A DNA stretch of 64,000 nt from Dinoroseobacter sp049800775 (GTDB taxonomy: Bacteria; Pseudomonadota; Alphaproteobacteria; Rhodobacterales; Rhodobacteraceae), in contig NZ_JBNAFR010000003.1 of assembly GCF_049800775.1 (NCBI RefSeq), forward strand, positions 124,001 to 188,000, in the 5' to 3' direction. Of this stretch, positions 44,475 through 52,410 are shown one piece after another (the stretch's first letter is position 1; each line of letters opens with the position of its first letter). Made by a program: the position numbers and the translations under genes. A model generated the notes under the pieces. That model worked only from the letters and a program-made list of their open reading frames with translations, was not told the DNA's origin and ran no database searches.

Positions 44475-45365
44475 TCAGGATTGCGTGTCACCTGGAAGTG
44501 TTAATCCCGCATTACGCGCATAGATCTTGGCCACCGCCGCATCATCCTCGGCTCCCAGCCCGGATCCGGCCGCTGCCATGAACTGCTGGAGCGCCGCCGC
44601 CGTAAGAGGGGCCGAGAATTTCGCCTCCGCCGCAATGTCGAGAACGATGCCCAGATCCTTGGGCCAGATATTGACCGAACTGCGCGGCGTGTAATCCCCA
44701 TCGACGATATGCGGGGCCCTGTTCTCGAACATCCATGAAGAGCCGGCGCATTTCGAGATCACCTCGACGGTCTTGGCCGGATCGACCCCCTGGGTCATGC
44801 CAAAGGTCACGGCCTCGGCCATGGCCGCGATATGGGTGCCCGCCAGCATCTGGTTGATCGCCTTCATCGCCGAGCCCGCCCCGGGTTCCGGCCCCAGTCC
44901 AAAGACGGTCTCGGCCATGGCCTCCAACGCGGGACCGGCCCCGGTGAACGCCTCTGCGGATCCGGCGGCCATGATGCTCAACGCGCCCTGTGCGGCCTTG
45001 GCCGCGCCGCCCGAGATCGGCGCGTCGAGGTAGTGCAACCCGGCCTCAGCACAGCGCGCCGCCATGGCACGGGCAAAGCTCGGCGGGACCGTCGCGCAGG
45101 CGATCACGGTGCCACCGGGGCGCAGGCTTTGCGCCCAGCCGTCCGGGCCAAAGAGGACGGCTTCGGTTTGGGCTGCGTTCAGAACCGCGATGACCAACGA
45201 GTCGATGGCCTCGGGCCGTTCCGCCAGCCCGCCCTCGGTCTGAAACCGGGCCATGGGCGCGGGCGCGATATCCGCGCCATAGACCGCATGCCCGGCCCGC
45301 AGCAGCGATTGCGCCATGCCATAGCCCATGGAGCCCAACCCGATCAGCGCCATCGTTTCCGTCAT
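44475..45365 (-). CDS. ltnD: L-threonate dehydrogenase-like NAD-dependent oxidoreductase
   Basis: A 296-residue beta-hydroxyacid dehydrogenase (HIBADH family). NAD fold IGLGSMGYGMAQSLLRAGHA, substrate motif DAPISGGAAKAAQG, catalytic Lys in SAMKAINQML. The C-terminal VNIWPKDLGIVLD and GAEDDAAV blocks look more like L-threonate dehydrogenase LtnD than hydroxyisobutyrate or tartronate semialdehyde reductases. LtnD makes 2-keto-L-threonate. The partner kinase, isomerase and aldolase are not here. It is 3 bases downstream of tctA, so transporter and enzyme share a message and probably a substrate. Confidence 0.8.
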   Translation of the reverse strand: MTETMALIGLGSMGYGMAQSLLRAGHAVYGADIAPAPMARFQTEGGLAERPEAIDSLVIAVLNAAQTEAVLFGPDGWAQSLRPGGTVIACATVPPSFARAMAARCAEAGLHYLDAPISGGAAKAAQGALSIMAAGSAEAFTGAGPALEAMAETVFGLGPEPGAGSAMKAINQMLAGTHIAAMAEAVTFGMTQGVDPAKTVEVISKCAGSSWMFENRAPHIVDGDYTPRSSVNIWPKDLGIVLDIAAEAKFSAPLTAAALQQFMAAAGSGLGAEDDAAVAKIYARNAGLTLPGDTQS

Positions 45366-45368
45366 ATC

Positions 45369-46853
45369 CTAGTCCTTTCGAGCCCGCAGAGCGCGGATCA
45401 GCGGCAGGCTCAGCATGCCCGCCGCGGCGATGGTCAGGCCAAGCGCAATCGGGTGACCGGTGAAGAAGGCCGCGAAGCTGCCATCGGTGATGATCAGGCC
45501 CTGCCGCAGGCTGAGCTCCAGTGTCGGGCCCAGCACCATGCCGATGACCAGCGGCGCCATGGGATAGCCCTGCCGCCGCAGGATGAAACCGACAATCCCG
45601 GCCCCCGCCATGACCAGCAGGTCGAACGGGTTCCCCCGCACGAAGAACACGCCCACGGTGCAGAGCAACGTGATCACGATCAGCATATAGGCCTCGCGCA
45701 TCCGTAGAAGCGGGGCCGCCATTTTCGACACCACCATCCCCAGCGGCAGCAGCATCAGGTTGATGACGAAGAACCCGGCAAAGATCGACGCCATGAGGAC
45801 TGGGTTGTCCTCCATCAGGCGGATCCCCGGCGTCACCCCGTGCAGGGTCAGCGTGGCGAGCATCACCGCCGTGATCGCATCGCCGGGGATGCCGAGCGCC
45901 ATTGTCGGCACCAGCGCGCCGCCGGTCACGGCGTTATTGGCGGATTCGGACGCGATCAGGCCGTCGGGTTCACCCTTGCCGAAATTGTCCTTGGTCGGGG
46001 CAGAGCGGCGCGCCTCGGCATAGGAGATAAACGCCGCCGTGGCCGCCCCGGTGCCGGGCAGGATGCCGACGCCATTGCCGATGGCCACGGATTTGACGAG
46101 CCCCCGGACCCGGCCCTTCCACTCGGCCAGCTTCGGCAGGACGATACCCTTGAAATCCACCAGCATCCCCGCCGGATCCGGGCCGGCGCTTGCCCGGATC
46201 AGCACCTCCGACAGGGCGAAGACCCCGATCACCACCGCCAGCAGGTTGAAGCCCGCGATCAGCTGGAACTGTCCAAAGGTGAACCGCGCCTCACCGGTGA
46301 TCGGATCACCGCCGACCGTGGACAGGAAGATCCCCAGCATCCCCGCCATCAGGCCCTTCACAAGGCTCCCTTCGGAGACCGAGACGATGCAGGTCAGACC
46401 CAGCAGGATCAGGGCAAAGGTCTCGATGGGGCCGAAATTCAGGGCAAAAGCCGCGAGTTGCGGCGCGGCGAAGATCAGCACGACCGCCGAGACAAGCCCG
46501 CCCGTGACCGAGGCGATGGTCGCCCAGCCGAGCGCCTTGCCCGCCTCGCCCCGCTGGGCCATGGGAAACCCGTCGAGACAGGTCGCCGCCGATTGGGGCG
46601 TGCCCGGTGTATTGATCAGGATCGCCGAGATCGACCCGCCATAGACCGAGCCCGCATAGATCGCGAGCAAGAGCAGGATCGCCGGGGCCTGATCCATGGT
46701 CAGGGTAAAGGGCAGGATCATCGCCACGGCCACGGTGGACCCGATCCCCGGCAGCGCGCCGAGAATGATCCCCAACATGGTGCCGACGCTCAGCACCAGC
46801 AGGCCTTGCGGCGACAGAAGCAGGGCAAACGCCTGGGGCAGAAGCTCAACCAT
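45369..46853 (-). CDS. tctA: Tripartite tricarboxylate transporter large permease TctA
   Basis: A 494-residue inner-membrane permease with about 12 hydrophobic segments. Family blocks: GALPGIGSTVAVAMILPF, GSVYGGSISAILINTPG, and the repeat GILPGTGAATAAFISYAEAR. It works with TctB and the periplasmic TctC to import carboxylic acids using the membrane gradient. It is directly adjacent to tctB (stop and start touch). Confidence 0.93.
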   Translation of the reverse strand: MVELLPQAFALLLSPQGLLVLSVGTMLGIILGALPGIGSTVAVAMILPFTLTMDQAPAILLLLAIYAGSVYGGSISAILINTPGTPQSAATCLDGFPMAQRGEAGKALGWATIASVTGGLVSAVVLIFAAPQLAAFALNFGPIETFALILLGLTCIVSVSEGSLVKGLMAGMLGIFLSTVGGDPITGEARFTFGQFQLIAGFNLLAVVIGVFALSEVLIRASAGPDPAGMLVDFKGIVLPKLAEWKGRVRGLVKSVAIGNGVGILPGTGAATAAFISYAEARRSAPTKDNFGKGEPDGLIASESANNAVTGGALVPTMALGIPGDAITAVMLATLTLHGVTPGIRLMEDNPVLMASIFAGFFVINLMLLPLGMVVSKMAAPLLRMREAYMLIVITLLCTVGVFFVRGNPFDLLVMAGAGIVGFILRRQGYPMAPLVIGMVLGPTLELSLRQGLIITDGSFAAFFTGHPIALGLTIAAAGMLSLPLIRALRARKD

Positions 46854-47309
46854 TCAGAGCCACCACAGGAACGGCGAGACCGGCAGCGGCATCGTCAGGA
46901 TATGATTGAACAGCAGCACCAGACCGCCCGGCACCCCCAGCGCAATCCCGGCGAGCGCCAGCGGGTTGCGCACCTCCAGCACCCAGAGCATGCCGAAGGC
47001 CAGCGGTACGGAGCAGAGAAAGAAGCCCAGCTTGGGCAGCAGGATCACATAGGCGACAAAGGCCACCGAGATCGCCGCGACCGTGCCGAGCCGGATCGGC
47101 TTGGACGTCGGCTGCGCCATCACATCGCTCATCACGTTGAGCAGGGCGAGGGCCACCCACATCATCAGAACGATCCGGGGAAAGAACATCGGGCTGAACG
47201 CGCCGCCCAGATCCGCGAATTGCAGGCCAAAGGTGCTGAGCATGAGCCCCGCGCCAATCAGCAGCAATATCACTGAGACGACCGATCTTTCGGTCAGCAT
47301 ACGCGTCAT
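46854..47309 (-). CDS. tctB: Tripartite tricarboxylate transporter small permease TctB
   Basis: A 151-residue TctB with four hydrophobic segments (about residues 9-28, 40-60, 76-98, 118-136), as expected. GGGAGGG precedes the ATG. It lies between tctC and tctA, separated from tctC by a strong hairpin. Confidence 0.88.
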   Translation of the reverse strand: MTRMLTERSVVSVILLLIGAGLMLSTFGLQFADLGGAFSPMFFPRIVLMMWVALALLNVMSDVMAQPTSKPIRLGTVAAISVAFVAYVILLPKLGFFLCSVPLAFGMLWVLEVRNPLALAGIALGVPGGLVLLFNHILTMPLPVSPFLWWL

Positions 47310-47338
47310 CCCGCCCCTCCCCCGAGCAAGATAGGGCC

Positions 47339-47362
47339 GCGCCCGGGGTCTTGCCCGGGCGC
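47339..47362 (-). other. Intercistronic hairpin between tctC and tctB
   Basis: GCGCCCGGG and CCCGGGCGC form a perfect 9-bp stem with a 6-base loop. No T run follows. It is well placed to lower permease expression relative to the binding protein or to stabilise the tctC message. Confidence 0.65.
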
Positions 47363-47378
47363 AGCGGATGGGATGGTC

Positions 47379-48335
47379 TTAGAGACCCGCCGCCTCGATC
47401 AGGGCGCCGTTGGACTCGTATTGTGCCCGGAAGAACGCCTCGAACTCCTCGGAGCCGCGATAGTTGATCACGGTGGAGGTGTTGGTCGCGAACTCCTGGA
47501 AGCCGTCGGAATTCACCGCCGTCTCGCAGGCCGCTTCAAGCTTGGCGACAACCTCGGGCTCGACACCGGCGGGCGCAAAGAGGCCGCCCCACAGATAGAG
47601 CTCGTTCAGGGGGGGCTCGATCCCGGCCTCGGCGGCGGTGGGCACATCCGGGTAGTTCTCGAGACGCTCATCGTTGAACACCATCAGCGGGCGGAAATCG
47701 CCGCGCGACATCAGGATCTCGGTATCGCCGAAGAACTGGATCGTGCCCGCCGCCATGGCCTGCACTGCGGGGCCGGAGCCCTGGAAGGGCAGATGCTTGA
47801 GCTTGTCGAGCACACCCAGACCGGCAAAGCCCGCCACAGTGGTCAGGTGGGTCATCGCGCCCGGACCGGAGGAGCCATAGATCAATTTGCCCGGCTCCGC
47901 CTCGATGGCGGCAATCGCCTCTTCGATGGAGGTGTAGGGGCTGTCGGCGGTGGTGAAGAGCAGCGTCGGCGAGGCCGCGACCGAGCAGATCGGCGTCCAG
48001 CTGTCCACATCATAGGGGACGTCCTTGATCTGCGGCTGGATCGTCGAGACGGTGATCGAGAAATAGCCCAGCTGGTAGCCATCCGCCCGCTGACCGGCCA
48101 GCGCGCCTGCGGCCACGGTGCCGGAACCGCCCGCCATGTTCGACACAAAGGCGTCGCCGCCGATGGCTTCGGCGAAATGCGGAGCAAAGCCGCGCAGCAG
48201 CAGGTCCGTACCGCCACCCGCGTTGAACGGGGCAATCAGGTTGATGGGGCGCTGCGGAAAGTCATCGGCAAGTGCCGTTGTCCCGACCATGGCCACGGTC
48301 GCGCTCAGCAGCGCGGAGAGCGTCAATGTCTTCAT
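47379..48335 (-). CDS. tctC: Tripartite tricarboxylate transporter substrate-binding protein TctC
   Basis: A 318-residue periplasmic binding protein (signal peptide ending TTALAD near residue 23). The TctC/Bug family motif RPINLIAPFNAGGGTDLLLR begins the mature protein; YGSSGPGAMTHL and LPFQGSGPAVQAMAAG line the pocket. GGGAGGA precedes the ATG. First gene of the tctCBA-ltnD operon, divergent from a LacI-type regulator across an 86-base gap with two operators. Confidence 0.93.
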   Translation of the reverse strand: MKTLTLSALLSATVAMVGTTALADDFPQRPINLIAPFNAGGGTDLLLRGFAPHFAEAIGGDAFVSNMAGGSGTVAAGALAGQRADGYQLGYFSITVSTIQPQIKDVPYDVDSWTPICSVAASPTLLFTTADSPYTSIEEAIAAIEAEPGKLIYGSSGPGAMTHLTTVAGFAGLGVLDKLKHLPFQGSGPAVQAMAAGTIQFFGDTEILMSRGDFRPLMVFNDERLENYPDVPTAAEAGIEPPLNELYLWGGLFAPAGVEPEVVAKLEAACETAVNSDGFQEFATNTSTVINYRGSEEFEAFFRAQYESNGALIEAAGL

Positions 48336-48367
48336 GTCTTCCTCCCTGGTATCGCCTTTATTGCGAT

Positions 48368-48402
48368 TGGTAACGTTGTCACGACATATGGTAACGTTGT
48401 CA
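48368..48402. promoter_or_regulatory. Two identical 14-bp operators between tctC and lacI-type gene
   Basis: TGGTAACGTTGTCA occurs twice, at 48368-48381 and 48389-48402, exactly 21 bases (two helical turns) apart. Each copy is a near-palindrome around AACGTT with outer TG/CA, the usual shape of LacI-family operators with a central CG. They should bind the adjacent regulator and repress both directions. Confidence 0.8.
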
Positions 48403-48421
48403 ATAACCCTGTTATAGGGCT

Positions 48422-49468
48422 ATGCTGACCCGTATCCACCGATTGCAACTGGAGCTTGCCGTGCCCGATGGGGACTCTCGTCCGACGCTGAAACACGTGG
48501 CCGCCCGGGCGGGCGTCAGCCTGATCTCGGCGTCGCGGGTCATGCGGGGTGCTGCGCATGTCTCTGCCGATCTGCGCCAGAAGGTCGAGGCGGCTGCGAG
48601 CGAGCTGGGCTATAGCCGCAACCGGATCGCGGGGTCCTTGCGCGGGCAGTCGAGCGATCTGATCGCGGTGATCGTGCCTTCCATGTCCAACCATGTCTTC
48701 CCGCCCATCGTCGACGGGATCGATGCGGCCCTGCAGGGCAGTCGGTTCCGCCCGGTGCTCGGCATGACGGGATATGACATCGGGACCGAAGAGACGATCT
48801 TGCGCGACCTGCTCTCCTGGACCCCGTCGGCGGTCATCCTCAGCGGGGCGGAGCATACGGAGGGGACGCGCAAGCTTCTGATGCGCCATTCCGGTCCGGT
48901 GGTCGAGATGCTGGACACGGATATGGTGCCCATCGATCTGGCGGTCGGGATTTCCCAGCGCGCCGCGGGCGAGATGATGGCTACCCATCTGATCGCGCGC
49001 GGCTACCGGCGGATCGGCTTTGTCGGGGCCTGGGGCGGGCGCGACATGCGCGCGGCCAAGCGGCTTGCGGCGCTGGCGGCAACGATCGAGTCCAATGGCC
49101 TGCCGCCTCTGGTCCAGCATATCGCGACCGAGCCGTCCTCCTTGCCCGTTGGGGCCGAGGCGGTGGGCGTGCTGCGGGCCATGGCGCCGGATCTCGACGC
49201 GGTGGTCTTTGCCAATGACGATCTTGCGCTGGGGGCTCTGTTCGCCTGCCAGTCCGCCGGGCTGTCAGTGCCCGGGGATCTGGCGCTGGCCGGGTTCAAT
49301 GGGCTCGACATGTGCCAGGTGATCGCGCCCCGGCTCACCACGATCCAGACCCCGCGATTCGAGATCGGGCGCACGGCGGGGCGGCTCCTGCTCGCCAATC
49401 TGGAGGGTGAGACGCGCCCGCCTCCGGCGACGCTGCCCCTGCGCCTGATCGAGGGCGAGACGACCTAG
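48422..49468 (+). CDS. LacI/GntR-type transcriptional repressor of the tct operon
   Basis: A 348-residue LacI-family regulator. Helix-turn-helix and hinge: TLKHVAARAGVSLISASRVM and ASELGYSRNRIAGSLRGQ. The periplasmic-binding-protein-like core contains VIVPSMSNHVFPPIVDGID and VVFANDDLALGAL. Closest in style to GntR (gluconate) repressors, consistent with a sugar-acid effector. It is divergent from tctCBA-ltnD and overlaps the convergent kinase gene by 4 bases. Confidence 0.92.
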   Translation: MLTRIHRLQLELAVPDGDSRPTLKHVAARAGVSLISASRVMRGAAHVSADLRQKVEAAASELGYSRNRIAGSLRGQSSDLIAVIVPSMSNHVFPPIVDGIDAALQGSRFRPVLGMTGYDIGTEETILRDLLSWTPSAVILSGAEHTEGTRKLLMRHSGPVVEMLDTDMVPIDLAVGISQRAAGEMMATHLIARGYRRIGFVGAWGGRDMRAAKRLAALAATIESNGLPPLVQHIATEPSSLPVGAEAVGVLRAMAPDLDAVVFANDDLALGALFACQSAGLSVPGDLALAGFNGLDMCQVIAPRLTTIQTPRFEIGRTAGRLLLANLEGETRPPPATLPLRLIEGETT

Positions 49469-50787
49469 AGATAGGGCTCCAGCAGCGGTCGGATCGCGAT
49501 CTCGGCCCTGAGCCGCGCCGCCAGCAGGAACATCCCCCCCATCTTGCGCTGCAGATAGAGCGCGTCCATGGGCGGGATCACCCAGAAATCCCGATCCTCT
49601 GCGAACTCCATGCCCGCTTCGCGCAACTCGCGCGCCAACGGGGTCGTGGCGAAATTGACGGGCGCATCGCTGCGCAAGGGCGTCATGGCCATGTCGACCA
49701 TGTCGAGGATCGGCTCACGATGCTTCGGGGCGGTGCCCGGTTCGAGAAAACCGATCGCCTCCATCGCGGACCGGGTCGCGCTGCGATCGGCGCTGAGCCC
49801 GGCGCGCATCAGGTCGTGGTACTGGGCGACAAGCCCGGTGGCAAAAGCGCGCGACGCCCCGAAATCCAGCAACACGATCCGCCCGGTCGCGGGTTGATAG
49901 CGGTAATTGGCGAAGTTCGGATCGGTCTGCATCAGCCCGAACTCGAACAGCTCGCGCAGCATCAGCCGGATCAGCCCGGCCACGACCCGGTTCCGGGTCT
50001 CCGCATCAGCCTCGGTCAGGCTCTCGACCGCGACGCTCTCGACGAAGCTCATCCCCAGGATGTCGGGCGTGGTGAGGTCCGGATGCCCCTCTGGCACGAG
50101 GTAGTCGGGGTCCTTGTCCAGCAGCGCCCCGAACCGGGCGAGCATGTCGGCCTCGCGGGCGTAATCGGCCTCTTCATGGAGCTGGCGGCGGGCCTCTTCC
50201 ATCAGCGGCGCGAGGTCGATCTCTTTCGGGACCAGCCCGGACACCCGCATCAGGCTCGCCACGTTGCGCACATCGCTGTCGATGCTGTCGCGGACGCCCG
50301 GATACTGGATCTTGAGCGCGACGTCCCGACCATCCTTCATCCGTGCGCGGTGCACCTGCCCGATGCTGGCCGCCGCCACGGGGCGCACGTCGAATTTCGC
50401 GAATTTCCGGCGATAGTCCGGGCCCCAGTTGCGCCGGAGCACCTGATCGAGCTGCTGCGGCGGCATGAAATGGGCGTCCGCGCGCAGATGTCCGAGGATC
50501 TCAGCCAGCTCCGGCGGAAGGAAATCCCCGCCCTCAAGGCTCAGAAGTTGGCCGACCTTCATCGCGGCCCCGCGCATCTGCGCGAGCTGTGCGGTGATCC
50601 GGGCGGCGTTCCCGGGGGTCAGCAGAAGCTCTTCGAATTTGGGGCGACGCCCGGTCAGAAGCTGCCGACCGCCCTGCACCGCCATGGAGCCTGCGACGCC
50701 CGCCGCCATCCCGCCAAGCCGCGCCATGCGCGACGCGCGGGAGTTGGGCACGGGCAAGCCGCGCGGTTCATGGACATATCTGGTCAT
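49465..50787 (-). CDS. ABC1/COQ8 (UbiB)-type atypical kinase
   Basis: A 440-residue member of the ABC1/ADCK/UbiB family, needed for ubiquinone synthesis in several organisms. Family motifs: KxGQ as MKVGQLLSLEGGDFLP, the Ala-rich loop AAASIGQVHRA, Lys in VALKIQYPG, catalytic MQTDPNFANY and metal-binding VLLDFGASR. The QTDPNxxN form is closer to COQ8 than to E. coli UbiB. Unlike UbiB I see no clear C-terminal membrane pair. Convergent with the LacI gene. No clear Shine-Dalgarno. Confidence 0.88.
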   Translation of the reverse strand: MTRYVHEPRGLPVPNSRASRMARLGGMAAGVAGSMAVQGGRQLLTGRRPKFEELLLTPGNAARITAQLAQMRGAAMKVGQLLSLEGGDFLPPELAEILGHLRADAHFMPPQQLDQVLRRNWGPDYRRKFAKFDVRPVAAASIGQVHRARMKDGRDVALKIQYPGVRDSIDSDVRNVASLMRVSGLVPKEIDLAPLMEEARRQLHEEADYAREADMLARFGALLDKDPDYLVPEGHPDLTTPDILGMSFVESVAVESLTEADAETRNRVVAGLIRLMLRELFEFGLMQTDPNFANYRYQPATGRIVLLDFGASRAFATGLVAQYHDLMRAGLSADRSATRSAMEAIGFLEPGTAPKHREPILDMVDMAMTPLRSDAPVNFATTPLARELREAGMEFAEDRDFWVIPPMDALYLQRKMGGMFLLAARLRAEIAIRPLLEPYL

Positions 50788-50826
50788 GCAGGGCGAGCTA
50801 GGGCGCAGCCGCCGCCCCGCCAGCGG

Positions 50827-51468
50827 TTACTTCAGCTGCAGGCTGCTGACCCGCGCGGCAATCTTGCCATCGGTGTCGTCGCTATCGGCTGACACCCCGA
50901 GCCCGATCAGGACAGGGGCCTCTTCGCCAAAGGCCTTGCGGTAATCCGCGCGCAGATCGACATTCTCGGCAAATTGCCCGGTGCCCGGCCCGCGCTTGAC
51001 GATGGTCACAAGCCCCGGGTGGTAGGGGCTGGGCAGTACGGCGTTTTTGGCGTGATCGCCCCCCCAGACATAGACCAGCGCCTTTGTGCCCGGCGCCTTG
51101 AGCAGCTTGCGTGCCGAGCTTGGATCGACCGTGGCGGCCGTGCCTTCGTCGGTGAACACGAAATACAGCGCGAGGTTGCGGTCATCGCCGCCCTTGCGCC
51201 GCAGATCCGTCGCGCCGACGCCCTCGGCCACGGCCCATTGCCAGGATGCCTTGCCCGCATCGCGCGACGTCTCGGGCACCGCCCGCCACAGCAGCGAGAC
51301 TGTCCCGTCAGAGATCACGTCGAGGGACCCGCCCTTTTGCACGAAGTCATTTGTGAACAGGCGCAGGAACCCCTGCTCGCGCCATGACCCGTCAAAGGGC
51401 ACAGGCTCGGCAAAGGCCGGGGTGGTCAGGGCAAGGGCGAGGGCGGTGAGTGTGGCACGGTAAGTCAT
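50827..51468 (-). CDS. DUF3047 family secreted protein
   Basis: A 213-residue protein with a signal peptide (about 1-20, ending TPAFAEP). SWQWAVAEGVGATDLRRKGG, DDRNLALYFVFTD and ALVYVWGG match the DUF3047 family, which is of unknown function and often found in proteobacterial envelopes. It is upstream of the ABC1 kinase gene in the same direction with a 39-base gap. Confidence 0.82.
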   Translation of the reverse strand: MTYRATLTALALALTTPAFAEPVPFDGSWREQGFLRLFTNDFVQKGGSLDVISDGTVSLLWRAVPETSRDAGKASWQWAVAEGVGATDLRRKGGDDRNLALYFVFTDEGTAATVDPSSARKLLKAPGTKALVYVWGGDHAKNAVLPSPYHPGLVTIVKRGPGTGQFAENVDLRADYRKAFGEEAPVLIGLGVSADSDDTDGKIAARVSSLQLK

Positions 51469-51549
51469 GCCCCTGAGCTAGCGGGCCCACGGGCCTCGGG
51501 CAAATCAACGGCTCTCACGCCTGTGTGACGCTCTGTTGCAAAGCGCGGC

Positions 51550-52410
51550 TCAGCGCAGGCGGACCCAAAGGCTCGCCGCCACGATCAGGGTCGATCCGGC
51601 CAGCAGTGACAGGGTGGGCACCTCGTCAAAGACAAAGAACCCCACGGCGGTCGTCAGCACGAGGCTGAGATAGCCGAGAATGGCCAGCATCCCGGCCTCG
51701 CCCAGCTTGTGCGCGCGCAGGAAACAGAACTGCGCTGCTTGGGCGAAGGCGCCAATGGCCAGCAGGGCCGGCCAGTCGCCAGGGGCTACGGGGGTCCATT
51801 GAACTGCCGCAACCGGGGCCAGCACCAGCGATAGTCCGGCCGTGTAGAAGGTCATCAGCACGACCGTCGGCGCGGCCTTCAACCGCCGGGTTACGATCAC
51901 CGCACCCGTGCCCGCCAGGATCGTCACTGCCAGCGCCCAGAGCGCGGGGTCATAGGCCACCGTGCCGGGCTGCAGCGCGATGGCGACACCGCAGAGGCAG
52001 ACGAGCCCCGCGATCCACTGGCTGCGGCGGATCGGCTCGGCCAGCAGCATTGCGGCCATGGCCATCAGGACAAGTGGCCGGGTGAAGTTCATCGCCGTGA
52101 AAAGCGCGAAAGGCACCCGCGCGATTGCGTAGAAGGAACAGGTCAGCGCCAGCGCCGAGAGCCCCACGCGCAGCCCATGGAGCGGCAGGTTGGTGAGCGT
52201 GCGAAACGCCGCGCGGTCCCTCCAGATCCAGGGCAGCATCAGGATCAGCCCAACCCCGGCCCGGATCAGCACAAGCTGGGCAGCGGGGACCTCCAGCCCC
52301 ATGGCCTTGACGATCGACAGCGCCCAGATGTTGAGCGCCATATCCGCCAGCAGCCATCCGCCGCCCCGGCGATTGCCCTCTGATCCCCGCGTTTGGCTGT
52401 CGCCGCTCAC
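51550..52410 (-). CDS. DMT-superfamily (EamA) transporter
   Basis: A 286-residue inner-membrane protein with ten hydrophobic segments in two EamA repeats; ARVPFALFTAMNFTRPL and LRAHKLGEAGMLAILGYLSL are typical. DMT proteins export amino acids, sugars or nucleotide conjugates. I choose GTG at 52410 because it overlaps the PIG-L gene stop as GTGA; this gives the expected length. Coupling to the PIG-L gene suggests a related substrate. Confidence 0.82.
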   Translation of the reverse strand: MSGDSQTRGSEGNRRGGGWLLADMALNIWALSIVKAMGLEVPAAQLVLIRAGVGLILMLPWIWRDRAAFRTLTNLPLHGLRVGLSALALTCSFYAIARVPFALFTAMNFTRPLVLMAMAAMLLAEPIRRSQWIAGLVCLCGVAIALQPGTVAYDPALWALAVTILAGTGAVIVTRRLKAAPTVVLMTFYTAGLSLVLAPVAAVQWTPVAPGDWPALLAIGAFAQAAQFCFLRAHKLGEAGMLAILGYLSLVLTTAVGFFVFDEVPTLSLLAGSTLIVAASLWVRLR

